Of a DNA stretch of 64,000 bases, positions 12,061-25,500 are shown piece after piece. Below the pieces are notes generated by a model that did no database searches, was not told where the DNA came from, and was given only the letters and a program-made list of their open reading frames with translations. Each line of letters begins with the position of its first letter. Positions within the stretch are counted from its first letter, which is position 1. The stretch spans positions 19,249,956-19,313,955 of the forward strand of contig CM069593.1 in the NCBI GenBank assembly GCA_035771175.1. Direction: 5' to 3'. This DNA comes from Paratinospora sagittata. Lineage: Eukaryota; Streptophyta; Magnoliopsida; Ranunculales; Menispermaceae. The position numbers and the translations under genes are program-made.

Positions 12061-12479
12061 GATTAAGTTCTAATTTTTTTAACAGTTTGAATTAAATTAA
12101 AATGCAAGTTTTGAATTTATATACAATATAGATTAAAACTTAAAAGGGTATTTTTGAAAGCGTACGTTTAAAATAAGGAACCATATGACAAAGACAACTG
12201 AGCTGATAATTAATAGTGGCCCCGTGAACTATGAAGTCATTTGCTAAGAACTGCAAGTTGCGGCACCTACCATGATTGGCTAAGTTTCATGTGTCTGTCT
12301 TTTAAGGTTACCGTCTTCATTTATTTTAGTTGCTGAAAATCTGTATATCGCAGCCAAAAAAATAAAATATAAAAAATACCGCAAACATTCCTATTCCTCA
12401 GGGTTATCACCCCAATTCCTATAAACGGAGATAATATTTTTACAGTATAAAGAAAATATCTTGTTATTTTAATTATTAT

Positions 12480-13250
12480 TTTTAAAGCCGCGTTATATTA
12501 GTTTCTGTAACAGCAAGGGGAACCCAATCACGCGGGAGAAAATTTCCTAAAGCTAAAGTCCAAGAACCATGGACTACCACTTTCAATATTCGCATCGACC
12601 CAAAAGTCGTATACGCACAGATCCAACGGTTTAGCGTAGCTCGCGTGTACCTATAGATTTGAATCGCGCGGCACAGGAGCCGTCGCTTTTCTTTCTCATG
12701 GACCCACACGTGATCTCAACAACTACAGAAAATGAAGTAGAACCCATCGTGTTCGTGATAGGGTTCACATGACCAACAATGGATGCGTGACTGTCAGATC
12801 AATCCTAGACGTCCGATTCCTTCCTATCCCTTTGTACAAGAAGAAGCCTCAATCACTATCACAGTCAAAATGACCTCAATGTCCCCCACCTAAAATGCTA
12901 AAGATACAATATTCCTTCCGTAATAAATAACTAAAAACCGAGGGGCAATCTTTGTCATTTGGAGCCAATTGGTTATTTAAGGGAATTGCCGAAGGAATCG
13001 TCGGATTTATTAAATCAGGCGAGAGAGCGGAAACACCGAAACACAGAAGAAAGAGACATCGAATCATCGGATTGCTCTGATGACTAACTCATCAGCTCTG
13101 CGAGAACTGAAACAGTTCGAGAAGGCGATAATATCGTGGCGTTATGATGAAGACTTCATTAGCGATCGTCTTCGACGCCATTGACGAGTTCAGAAGCTTG
13201 CTTTTCTTGATTTGATGATACATTAGAGGTAGATATTAGTTTAGTTTCAG
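12480..13250 (+). promoter_or_regulatory. Upstream region and 5' UTR of the glycosyltransferase gene
   Basis: GC content rises compared with the flanking repeats. A perfect G-box CACGTG lies at 12707-12712. The stretch from about 13020 is purine-rich like a plant 5' leader and carries the uORF at 13080. Open frames on the minus strand here (12482-12709, 12876-13067) resemble nothing known. Confidence 0.45.
13080..13184 (+). promoter_or_regulatory. Upstream ORF, 34 codons, in the glycosyltransferase 5' UTR
   Basis: ATG at 13080 opens a frame starting MTNSSALREL and ending DFISDRLRRH, stop TGA at 13182-13184, 66 bp before the main ATG. Its composition looks coding (charged, with aromatic residues). 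If conserved in relatives it would be a peptide uORF limiting translation of the main frame; if not, it may be chance. The transcript start is inferred only. Confidence 0.4.
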
Positions 13251-16200
13251 ATGGGAAAGGATGCAGTATCGACGGCGGACGCCAATGAAGAGCTAGGGTT
13301 TAAGCAGATTCGAGATAGGTTCTTGTTCAAGAGAAACCTACAGCCGGAGAGCCAGAGAGAGCATGTGGAAGATGGAGATGAACGAGATCGCAGGCCGACG
13401 GATCGGCAATGGCGAGGCCGATCGCATCGTTTCTCTTTGAGAGGAACCCGTAAGGGTTTCTCTTTGAGAGGAACGTATTTGTTCTATGGTGCTGCTTTGT
13501 TCTCTATTATTGTATTCGTGTTGGCGTCGATGGTGCTGCAGAACACAATGATGTCGGTATTTAGGCAGGGGAGTGACAGAGGGAAGTCTTTGCGCGAAGG
13601 ATTGAAGGTTGGAGGTTCACTGAAGTTCATGCCTTTCAGGACGTGGAGAAGATCTTTGGAACAGAGCGCTCTTGATCGGTCGCGAATGGAGCCAAGAATC
13701 GCTCTTCGCCGACCGAGATTGGCCATTGTAAGTATCCGTTGTTGTTGTTCGTTGTTTTTATTCTGCTATGCGCTGATTGATAATATTTGGAATGGATCTT
13801 GTGGATGGCTGAAACCATTGTATTTGGATTGGATGTTGTTGTTCTCATTTAAAGTTCCTTGATCCTATAAATCTCAGATCTTAGGAAAAATGAAGAAAGA
13901 TCCGTCGTCAATGATGCTGTTCACTGTGTTGAAGAGTCTGAAGGAATTAGGCTATTCTCTTAAGGTAGAGTTGTTTTTACATTTCTTTTATCAATTAAAT
14001 ATAGTTTAATTTTAACTGTTCAACTTAACAGTCGTTAATTGTATGATGTACCTTTTCTCATTTTATATTTTTAGCTTGTTTTATTCTTTATTTCTACCTA
14101 GGAAAATGAATCTATGCACCGTTATAGAAAAAATCTTTATCACTGTTACAATAGGGCATGAAATCCAATAAGCTGTTAAGCCCATACAGTAACATGGCGT
14201 AATGTGTTTCTTTTTCCTACAAATATCATAACATAAGAGTTGATATCTTAGAGCTTAGTTGGTTGCAATAAGGCATTCAAGTACATAATATAGTTGTGAT
14301 GACCGTTATTACCTCAAGGTATGGCCTTGGTAACTTGTAAGTCTAATGATAGATGCTGGCATGTTCAGATCATCACTATCAACCAAGTCTACTCTATTGG
14401 TTGAGATGCTATTGTCGTTTAAAGATTTAATGAAAGTCAGTCACATGATCAATCTTGCAAAGTATTAAGCCACTAGGGATAGTCAAGTGGATGATTCATA
14501 ACTATGCTCTGTTAGCAGCATAGAAACTGCTATACAATGCCATGATGGATTCACAATGTAGTTTGAAAGCTACCAATCCTAAGAGTGTCTAGAGGTACTG
14601 ATGATCTGATGCATGGTATATATTATAGCTAGAGCTCTTAAGTTTCCCTATTTACAAAATATAGCAACTTTATGTAATGGTGTGATGTTGGAACTGTTAG
14701 AAACGACTAAACTCAAAATCTATATCTGATAAGTAGAGGTCCAACAATGTATATCAAGCTATCGTTAACACTACCCTTCACGCGCAATCTCAACTTGCAT
14801 GTGGAGAACCTGAAGAGATATGAAAGAAAACACAATACCAATCATGTAAATAGAGAACATGCTATTGCCAACCATGAGGCTTGAACATGGTTCAAAATTT
14901 TTTCAAAATTCGGCAAAATTCTACGGATTTTTTTTTCTTTTTTTAACCACCGAAGTGCGAAGTGGATGCAAAATAAAAAATGCAAAAATTCGCTGAAATA
15001 ATTCGATAAAATTCAAAAAAATTGACAAACTTCGATAAAATTTCTATTTTCCAATAAAAAAATTGCAATAAATTGACAAAATATTTGATAAAATTCAACA
15101 AAATTTGATGAAATTCGATAGAGAAGTAAAAAAAATGTTATTTCATCAATAGAAAACACAAAAATACCAATAATTACGTATTATTTGCAACTTCATCAAC
15201 CCACGTAGCAATATAAATTTTAAATAATAATTTTAACAAGCTCACAAATTATGTAGTTTATGGAATATGCTTTACCAAAAAGAGAAGAAAAGAAACAAAA
15301 AAAAAGAAGAAAAAATTGAAATAAGATAAAAACTTAAAAATAAATTAAAAGAGTTTTTAAAGCCATCTTCTTTTAGTTAATTTTTATAAAACAAGATTAA
15401 AAATAATACATTTAAATAATAAACTAATAAATTAAGCATGGTGGAATTCAAACTAGCAAAGTGTATGGTCGAGAAGCAAGCCACCACAAAATTAAAAGTG
15501 TTATGACATAAAAATATCAATAAGTGACCTAACAAATTCAAACTAGGTCACTTATTGGTATTTTTATGTATTAAATGTCTATTTATATTAGTTTTTAGCT
15601 TATACTACAATAAATCTAGATACTTAAGCATATAGGCAAAAATTCTCTAATTTAGCGAATTTTTACAAAAATTCTCCATGTCGAATTAAACTTCTCTGAA
15701 TTAATTCCAATTTTCAAGTGACCGAAGTTAAGTCGAAATCGAATTTTCGATCCTTGGGCTTGAACCCAAGATCTTATATGTTAGAAACTATTGAACCTGA
15801 ACGCTATAGCCAGTAGGTAGAAGCCAAAAAATGGATTTCAGGCTATCATTAACAAGAACATCCTTTTCTAGCATGTTTAGGTGTGTGATGCTTGAGGCAC
15901 ATAAATTATGATTGAACGAAGACCAACTCAATTACCTTGCTTTTAGATTCTAAATTTTTAATTACTTGATTGTTGATTTGTTTGACAATTGGGTCCTTGT
16001 AGTTGTTAAAGTCCTCTCCTAGATAGGAGGATATGAGCTAGACTTTCAACGACTAAATGAGAACTTCATCACTGTTTTCTAGAGTGCTTATTACAAACTC
16101 ATAGTTTGTTGCCTCATCTTCTATGTTAGCTTTGCACATATTATGCTATTGCATTTAATGTTTCGTCCAAGCTTATACCTTTTTATATTTCCACAGATTT

Positions 16201-19200
16201 TTGCAGGGGAGGATGGTGAAGCGCATCAGTATTGGGAGCAAATAGGAGGTCAACTTTCCATTTTAAGTCCAAATACTTTTGGCCTTATAGATTGGTCCAT
16301 GTAGGTTTGTTATGAAATCTTTATTTCATCAATTTTTTGTTCTTCTGCTAGAGTGTGTACTATTTTTCTTTTTAATTTAACTGTACAATAAACATATCGA
16401 AATCTTTTTGGTTTTATAGTGTTTCATTCAAATAATTTATTGTGATTTTTTGGTTATCAAAATTGCTTGTAGTGTACACTCTGAGGTGAGGTGTCCAAAA
16501 AAAGCCTTGAAGCTTAAGCCTTTAGGTCATACTATAAGGTTTAGGCCACAATTTCAATATTAAAATTCTGTTTTTCTTGAAATAAATTTATGATTATAGT
16601 TTTAGATAATTATAACCGATTTTCTGAAGTTTGTCTCTTTCATTTGGGAAAAAATAAAGGTCTCTTTCTCCCTCCCTCTCTTAAAGGGTGAAAATCCTTT
16701 TGTTTTTTTTTTTTTTTTTTTTTTGAGCAGAAACAAACCAAGATTTTCATTAAAACAGAAATTAGTTACAAAAACCAACGAGCACCAGAGGTGCTAAAGG
16801 GTGAAAATCTGGCCCTTCACCATTTGTGAAGGCACCCTATTACTCATATATCTTTAAGTTTATTGGAAAAATATTAAAGACTAACCTACAATTTATAAAA
16901 TCTCAACAAACTATTCCAATTGTAACTTGCATTAATTGAAAAAATGGTGAAAAGTGACTTAACTAACAATGGCACCTAATATTTGCATTTGGCATTATGC
17001 TTTCTGATGTAGATTCGTCGCAGAAGCAAGAACGAAAATACTAAAAAAATAACCAAATATATATTCTATTGAATAAAATATTCAAAGAAAAAAAAAGTTT
17101 TCATCTATTAAATTTCGTAATTGGAGCTCCTTATATAGATAACTCCTCTAAAACATCTTAGAAACTAACTAAAACACCTAAAAACAAGTTTCCTAACCTA
17201 TTTATAACATAAAGCAACTTCCTAATCCTATTAGAACTCTATTTAGACACTTCTAAACATTTTTTAATACACTTAAAAAATAAAAACAAATTTTAAAAAC
17301 TATCTAGATCTATCCCTAAAAAATAAATTTACCAAAATAAAAACTTCTCTAAAAAAGAACCTAAAATAAAAAAACATTCTAAAATACGTTATACATCACT
17401 TTCACTACTTTAAACTTGGAATTTGGAAAGCTTTTCGTATGATATGTGCTCGTTTAATTCTTGATGATGTTAATGAAAATTAAGACAATTAATATATTGA
17501 GACAAATTATTCAAGTTCCCAACACATAAATGGCACTGTTCATATTTTGCTTATGCAGATGTTTCTTCATTTATATTTTGCTTTTGCTTATGTGTTGTAG
17601 CCTTACCCCACGAAGGCAAATTGACTCAAGCACACCTTATTTCTTTTGAACTTTAGGTGATTTTAGTCATACGTGGTCAACTCCTACATTTGCTTGGAGC
17701 ACTAGAACATGGCTTGTTTTGTAGTCACGATGTCTTAAATTGGTGTTGCCTTTTTGCGATTTCATAGAGTGTAGGCTTATAACATAGTTGACTAATGATA
17801 TATTCATCCTTTACAGTTTTGAAGGTATTATTGTGAGCTCTCTTGAAGCCAAAGAACTCATTTCAAGGTATGATATATTTATTTTCACGGTAATATACTT
17901 GCCTAAGTTATTTGGACTAGGGTTGATTGTTGAAAAGGATATAGTTGTGATGTGCCATTATATATATGATGATGTGATGCTTATGATGTTTTTTTTTTTT
18001 TTTCAACTGTTGATATGACATAATCCGTGGTTCAAATTGAATTTTCCCCCTTTTCTTTGGGAGGGGAAGTGTTGAGCAGATAAAAAGTAGAAGAAGTTAG
18101 GTTGATTTGATTTTTGTGGAATAGAAATGTGAACTTGATTGAGTTTGGTAAATTTAATGAGTAATCAAAGAACTCAAGAAGTTGATGCAATTTTTCTTTG
18201 GTTCTCTTTATTTGGAGAGTGGTATATGTGAAATCAAATTTTTTTTTTTCCTAATTGGCTATTTCATTCTGTCAAATTTTCCTTTTTTGATTATTTTTAA
18301 ATTAACAACCATAAGGGTTCTAATAATAACTTCCTCATTAAGTGTTTTGCTTTTTGATCTAGTTAGAGGATGAAATATTTTATTTTAGTTCTCTTGTGCT
18401 TTTTGTATTTCAGAGGACTGCTTGTCATCTTTCTTTGTCCTTGCCCCTTTTTGGTCGAATGAAGTAGTTTCTTAATTATAAAAAAAAAAAAAAAAATCTT
18501 AGAACTTTCCCATTTCTACTCAATGTTAACTTTGTTGTTCTCTTGGGTTTGAAATGTGTTACTAAATAATTACAAGTGCATAATATCGTTAACAAGTAAT
18601 AAAATGAACAGTAGAGTATCGTTCCCACAAAGATTTACAACTAATTTCTAATTAAATATTATGATTATTTCAACCTAATCTTATCTAAATAAATATTAAA
18701 ATTACTATGAAACAAATAAAATAAATAAATAAAATTAAATTTCACTAAATAAATTTAAAATTCAACAATCAAATAATTCCAAACCTAGATTTACAATTTT
18801 CCCTCACACTTCACTTGGATTTAGTTATTTATCCTTTTTTATAAATTAATTAATTTGAGTTGTTAACCAAGAGTCTAAATTATTTACAAGCCTCTTCCAA
18901 TGGTCAAGTAAAAATATTTTGTCTAATTAAATCGCTATATTCTTATGTGATTTAAATTAAAACAAGACTCATTAAGTTTTTACTCTTTTAATGGTCATAT
19001 ATGTCATGCAAGTATATTCCTATCTTACATGAACTCATAGTTTCCACCTTTTGATCATACGTCCCTTTAATCAAGTTCTAAAATCTAAAATCCCTTTTCC
19101 AAGTTTATCTAGATATAACAAATCAATCTAATTAATGACCAGTTAATTAGAAGCAATAAACGTAGATTAAAGAGAACAACTCAAAATTAAATATTAAAAA

Positions 19201-19563
19201 TCTAGAATTAAAATTAATAAATCCAAGCTACAGGTGAGTTTTAATTGTAAACCTAGAAACTAATCTACTCCATGACTATGAATAAAAACACAAACTTTAA
19301 GGTTTAACATCATAGAAAAATCAAAGACAAGAGAAAATAAAGAAATAATTATCGTAGACTTCCATCAACGCGTAGATCGGCTTTGGCCTTTTCGTGTTCT
19401 TCGTCTCTTGCACTTGTTCTTCTACTTTATTCTCCTCTCTAATATCTCTCAAACACACCTCTCTTAATGATGTATTTATAAGTGGGAGAAGGTAGGATTT
19501 GATTTGATGAAGATTTGGATTTGAAGGGATAAAGAATCGGCAAAGTCCTGCACGTACTAGAAG

Positions 19564-19594
<31 letters not shown>

Positions 19595-22500
19595 ATGAAT
19601 GTGTCTTATATATTCACGTTTTATATTTATATAGATTCACAAATTATGAACCAAATAATTATATATGAATTCATTATATATTCACGTTACAACAAAAAAT
19701 GATGGTGGCGCTGCAGCTCTCTTGTAGGGCATTGCAGCGCCCTATTCTCTGTGCGTCTTCAATGGTGCAGCATTGCAGCACAGTGTGCTACAGCACTATA
19801 GATGCTGCATTTTCACCCTTTTTAGCCCATGATTCACATCTTATGCACTTGTTTCTTCACTCCATTACTTTGCCATATCTTCACCACTTTCCTACTACCT
19901 CAAAACCACTTTAAACCTACAAAAATCAAACAAAAACTAAGTGTTAAACTAATCAAAACATTCACCCCAAATAACATATAAAAATGCAAAACGAAATAGA
20001 ATATACTGAAACTATAGCATAAAATAACTTCAAATATATGTAAAATTCCTTCTTATCAAAATGCATGCGAGAAAATTGTTTAGGATTCTATTGTATTTTT
20101 GTCAAATTTAACTTGGGCTATACCGCTATAGTAGCAAATGTGTCTGTGTAAATCCATCTTAGTTCTATCAGCAGCGACAATGAATCATTATGGCGATGAA
20201 TTGCTGGTCTGTTTCTTATTGTGTTTATTTATGAGATGAATAGTGAGTTTTATATGGTATGCAGCCTTATGCAGGATCCTTTTTGTTCCATACCACTAAT
20301 ATGGATTATTGATGATGACACTCTTGCAAAACGCTTTCCATTTTATGTGGAGATAGGCTGGGAACATCTTGTTGTTGACTGGAGAAATGCTTTCAGTAGG
20401 GCTGATGCTGTTGTATTTTCAGATTTCTCCCTCCCGGTAGACATGCATCTTATGATTTATATTGATTACAGAACTTCTGTTTGAGGCTTATTCGAATCAA
20501 TTCCATCAAGGATGACATTTGTCAATTGATGCTTTGTCTGTCAGATGTTATACAGTATGCTTGATGCTGGAAATTTCTTGGTTGTCCCTGGATCTTCTAA
20601 GGATGTGTGGAGTGCAGAAAGCTATGCCAAGTCCCATTCTAAATATAAACTGAGGGAAGAGAAAGGGCTTCATAGTGATGATATAGTAGTTTTAGTTGTT
20701 GGAAGCTCTTTCTTCTATGACAACCTATCATGGGATTACGCTGTGGCAATGCATGCTATAAGTCCTTTGCTGATGAAATTTACAAGAAGGATGGTAGATG
20801 GGTCTTCTAAATTCATCTTCTTATGTGGAAACTCCAGTGATGGATACAATGAGGCTTTGCTGGTAATCATTAGTAGTTGATGCATTCAAGTCTATGCTTT
20901 CTTCCATGATATGGCATGTATGTATCACATATTGCACCTGTTGTCCACCTCATTTGCCATTGGCTTTGTATGGGGCCATGGAAATTGAAACTTGAAAGTC
21001 TCATTATTGACATTTGTACCTGAAAACCTATCACGAGTTATTACAACTTTGCAAGGATATTGGAATCTGGAAGAGGACAATGAGGATGCCCTTGAAAAGG
21101 ACGTCTTTAATTTATTGGTCATACTGTTCTCAAACTTCTCAATTTACACACCCTAATCCCTAGACTAACACTGTGAACATAAAAAATTCTGATAGTCTAA
21201 ATAATTATAGGTTCTTCACAATTGCATTTTAGAAAAAGATCTGCACTGACCAATTTGATGGCCCATTCAACAAATTTGAGATTATTCTTGTCATTGTAAT
21301 TTGATGGAAGCAATCATAGTTGAGAATGTACATGATGAAAGGGATCTAAAAAAGTTCTCCTGCTGGGACCTGGTTCTGATAAGTGACAGAATGTTTTCTG
21401 ACAACAGCAACCTTTGAGAGGGTTTCATTTGTAGGTTTGAGGGTGTGCTTTGAACAGAAACTTGTTCTCATATATATGTATGTATGCATTACTTCAATAC
21501 AAAAAGTGAGTGATGAAATTGGTTTTCCCTTCAAAGGTTTCCCCTTGTTTTTTTTTTTTTTCCTTCCATCTTATTTATGTTTTATTAGTAAAGGGGCTAA
21601 AATCTAGACAGGATAGAAGCACATGAGCATGAATGGCCATCATACAGAAACATTTGAAAGAAGTCTAGTATCCAACTTGGTGTCAAGAAATCCCATTCTA
21701 CATTGAATGTTGCAATACTGGAGCCATGCCTACTTATAATCCTAGTTAACCAGATTATCTCCAGAACTTTATTTTATGCTAAAAAATACTGCTTATTCTA
21801 CCGTTGATCCTTTCCTAATTTATTTTTTTAGAACTCCAAAGAATTTATCATAATTAATATTTCTGTCTACATTATCATCATGATCATCCTATGATCTATT
21901 ATAGTTTTTCCCTATGATCTACCTGCTTGATGTTCTGTTATGTTTTAGTATTTATAAAGTGAAGTGTTATGGTGCAGGAAGTTGCTTCACGTCTTGGTCT
22001 CCCTCGTGGTTCTTTGATGCAATATGGTCTTGATAGCGACGTGAATAGTGTTCTATTAATGGCTGATATAGTTCTCCATGGATCATTCCAAGATGAGCAA
22101 GGTTTTCCTCCCTTGCTACTCCGAGCAATGTCCTTTGAAGTCCCTGTCATTGCTCCTGATTTACCAGTTATAAACAAATATGTGAGTATGGTCCAGTATA
22201 TAATCCTTGATCTCTTTTATGAGCTTATCTAGAATGTAAATTGTGTCTTTTTTCCTACATGGACTGCTATGAACAGATTTATTTTATTTTTATTTTTTAT
22301 TTTTTAAAAAGATTTCTATGAACAGAATTATGATCATGCAGGTTGTTGATGGAATCCATGGATTGATTTTTCAAAAGCATGATCCTGACACTTTATTGAG
22401 AGCTTTCTCACTTTTAGTATCAGGGAGAAAGCTTTCCAAATATGCTCATGTGATTGCTTCTGCTGGAAAGTTGCTTGCTAAGAACATGCTGGCATCAGAA

Positions 22501-25500
22501 TGTATTTCTGGCTATGCAAAGCTTCTAGAGAATGTCATCAATTTTCCATCAGATGTCTCACTCCCTCATTCTACTTCTCAACTTCAACAGCAGAATGCAT
22601 GGGAATGGAACTTTTTGGGAAAGGAACTGGAACAGATAGTCAGTAACCTTCCAATTGATGACACCATGTCAACAAAATCCAGTGTTGTATATGCCCTAGA
22701 GGAGAAGTTCACTTCTGTGAATTATGATTCTGTGAATGAAACTAATATTCCTGATGAAGAGATTCCAACTCAATTAGATTGGGATGTTCTGAGGGAAATG
22801 GAAATCTCTGAAGACTTTGAAAGGAGGGAAATGGAGGAGGTATAGTCTTGTTTTGATGGTTGAGATGACTTCTATTTTATCTTCTCCTCCCTTTGTCAAA
22901 TTTGCTTCTTTTTTTTTCCCTTTTATTCCTTTTTTATTTTCTTGTATTAACATGTCCTTTCTTTAAGTAATACTCAAGTGTCATGCCATGATCTGTAGCT
23001 TGAGCAAAGGATGGAGAAGACCTTGAAATCATGGGATGAGGTATACCGTAATGCTCGAAAAGCTGAAAAACTTAAATTTGAATTGAATGAAAGAGACGAA
23101 GGAGAGATTGAAAGGATAGGTCAGCCTTTATGTATTTATGAGATTTACACCGGAGCTGGTGCCTGGCCATTTTTGCACCATGGTTCTCTGTATCGCGGGC
23201 TAAGTCTTGTGAGTTCCTTTGCTTTATAAGTTTCCAAGTCACGCTTCACTTATCCTGCTTTATGTTTCTATTTTCTTCTATCATTTCTTTTGGAAGCTGG
23301 AAACCTGGACTTGGTACTCCCATGTCTCATGCGTTACGATGGATTCCACGAGTCCATTGTATTCCAACTCTTTTATCCAGTTGTTTGTATTTTGTCATTT
23401 ATAATTTATTTGCTCTACAACCATTTGACTGCAATTTCTTCTGTCTTTTGCCTTTCTGGTTTTCTTTCTATACTCTATTTATTTTAGTTTATATCGTTTA
23501 GGGGATTTTTGTGGGGTCTCATGTTTTTTTACATTGTAATTATATTGCTGTTATAATATCCATTTTCTTCTTTTCTTATTACTCATCAGCCTTATTTTCC
23601 TAATATTTTATTAGCTACCTTTGACTAGAGTGACTTATGTTGTCAACTGTAAAATCTTACATCAAGAACTAGGACCGGCATATGCTCAAAAGCTGCTATA
23701 TATTTTGTTTTCTGCAAGGAGCTTCGCTCTTGATTTTTTACTTGCACTTTCATGGTTAGCATTTGATGATTCATCTCTTCTGAGAAAACATTTTTCCTTA
23801 TTTAGCTGATATTGTTAAATAAAGGCTTTTGGAGTAAAATAACTATGTGATCGTGTAATTAGTTTTGCTTAAATTTTTGCATTGGTATTTTTCTAATCCA
23901 AATTTCTTTTAGTCTAAGACGGCTCGAAGATCAAGATCAGACGATGTGGACGCAGTTAGTCGGCTTCCTCTACTGAATGACACATATTATAAGGATCTTC
24001 TCTGTGAACTTGGGGGCATGTTTTCTATTGCAAATAGGGTGGATAATGTTCACACTGTACCTTGGATTGGATTTCAATCATGGCGTGCAACCGGAAGGAA
24101 GGTAATGGTTACTTTGGGCTTTCTTACCATTATAGCATTGTAGTTTTAGTGGTTTAGCTCTAATATGTATAAATCAATAAATGAAGAAGGAAAGATGAGC
24201 ACATGTATAACTCTATAATTAAAACATTTTGGCTCGAGCCCATCATTCTTTTATGATGCATATTTGCTTCTTTGAAGCTTGATAAAAGACCTTCCCATGG
24301 TTTTCATTGATCTAGAGAAAGCCTATGAGAGAGAGAGTATCTAAGTATATAACGTGGTCAGTTTCAAGGAAAATACAAGTTATAAATAGATACATTGATA
24401 AGAGATATGCATGATCCGGCAATAGCAACAATAAAACAACAATAGGAGAAAATAGTTCCCATTGAAATTGAGGGTCGACGTTAAGACTTTATGGTTTTGC
24501 AATAGTTGTGGATGGATTGAATAAATATATTTAAGAAGATATTTCATGGTGTATGTTGTTTGTTGATGATATTGTGTTAATTGATTAGACTAAAGTAGGA
24601 GCTAATGCTAAATTAGATTTTTGGAAAGACTTAAGAACTCAGTGTGTTCAGGATTAGGCCTAAAACTGAAGTAGAAATTGAAGTGGAGAGCCTATAAATA
24701 TTGAAAGCCAAGTGACTAAGGAATAAAGCTCTAGCTGGAAAATGGCTCTAGAGATATGTAGTTGAACATCAGTCCTTGTGGGTAGAAGCAACTATGGCAT
24801 GCCACTGTCCAGTTTGGAACCACCCAGACCACCTAATACCACTCACAGAAGCCCATGGAAATTCATCCTTTCTATCCTACCGAACTTCCTCCCCTATATT
24901 CGTCCTAGTGTTGGTAATGGTGGCCTATTTCGTTTTTGGGAAGATAAGTGGCTTAGTGATACAAGTTTAGCAGCATCCTACCCTAGTATCTGCCGGATAT
25001 CCAATATGCATAACCAACCCATTTCCTGTTTCGCCCCCCAACCCTCCCTCTCCCGAACCTCTCCCATTCTTTGGAATATCCACCACCTATCTAGAGGTCG
25101 GGAGTTGGATGAACTTGGCCCTCTCGTCTATAGTGTCGAAAATTTTTATCTTTCATCAAATCTTGATTGCTTCAAATGGATACTTTGTCCTTCAGGAAGC
25201 TTCTCTTGTAAATCTTTTTTCATGTCCCTCTCTGATAACCAAAGCTTCCCCTCTTTCCCATCGGTGGTTTATATACGGAAGGCTCATGTTCCTTCAAAGG
25301 TAAAGGTTATTGGGTGGGTTCTTGTTCACTGAAAATTAAATACATTGGATATCTTATGAAAATGTCTTCCAAATCATTATATATCTTCACAGTTCACGCC
25401 GCTGCCCATTTTGTATGAATGATGCTGAATCAAGGGATCACATTGTCATCACTAATCACATGCACCTTTGTTAACCCCCTATTGCAGAAATGGGAGTCCC

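Larger units (their letters stand above)
9183..12479. other. AT-rich intergenic DNA with repeat remnants
   Basis: No gene is recognised. It holds a short direct repeat near 9.8 kb, a SINE-like stretch at 10.03-10.29 kb, a GGTTGGGTTGGG-type repeat at 11.65-12.06 kb and otherwise AT-rich sequence. The open frame at 9730-10020 on the minus strand resembles no protein and is partly made by the direct repeat. Confidence 0.5.

Noticed and set aside
12482..12709. 75-codon minus-strand frame in GC-rich DNA
   Set aside because: Lies in the likely promoter of the glycosyltransferase, matches no family I know, and is short.
24778..25332. 184-codon frame in the glycosyltransferase intron as a nested host gene
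   Set aside because: It carries L1 zf-RVT motifs (GNGGLFRFWEDKWL) and is flanked by a target duplication and A tail.
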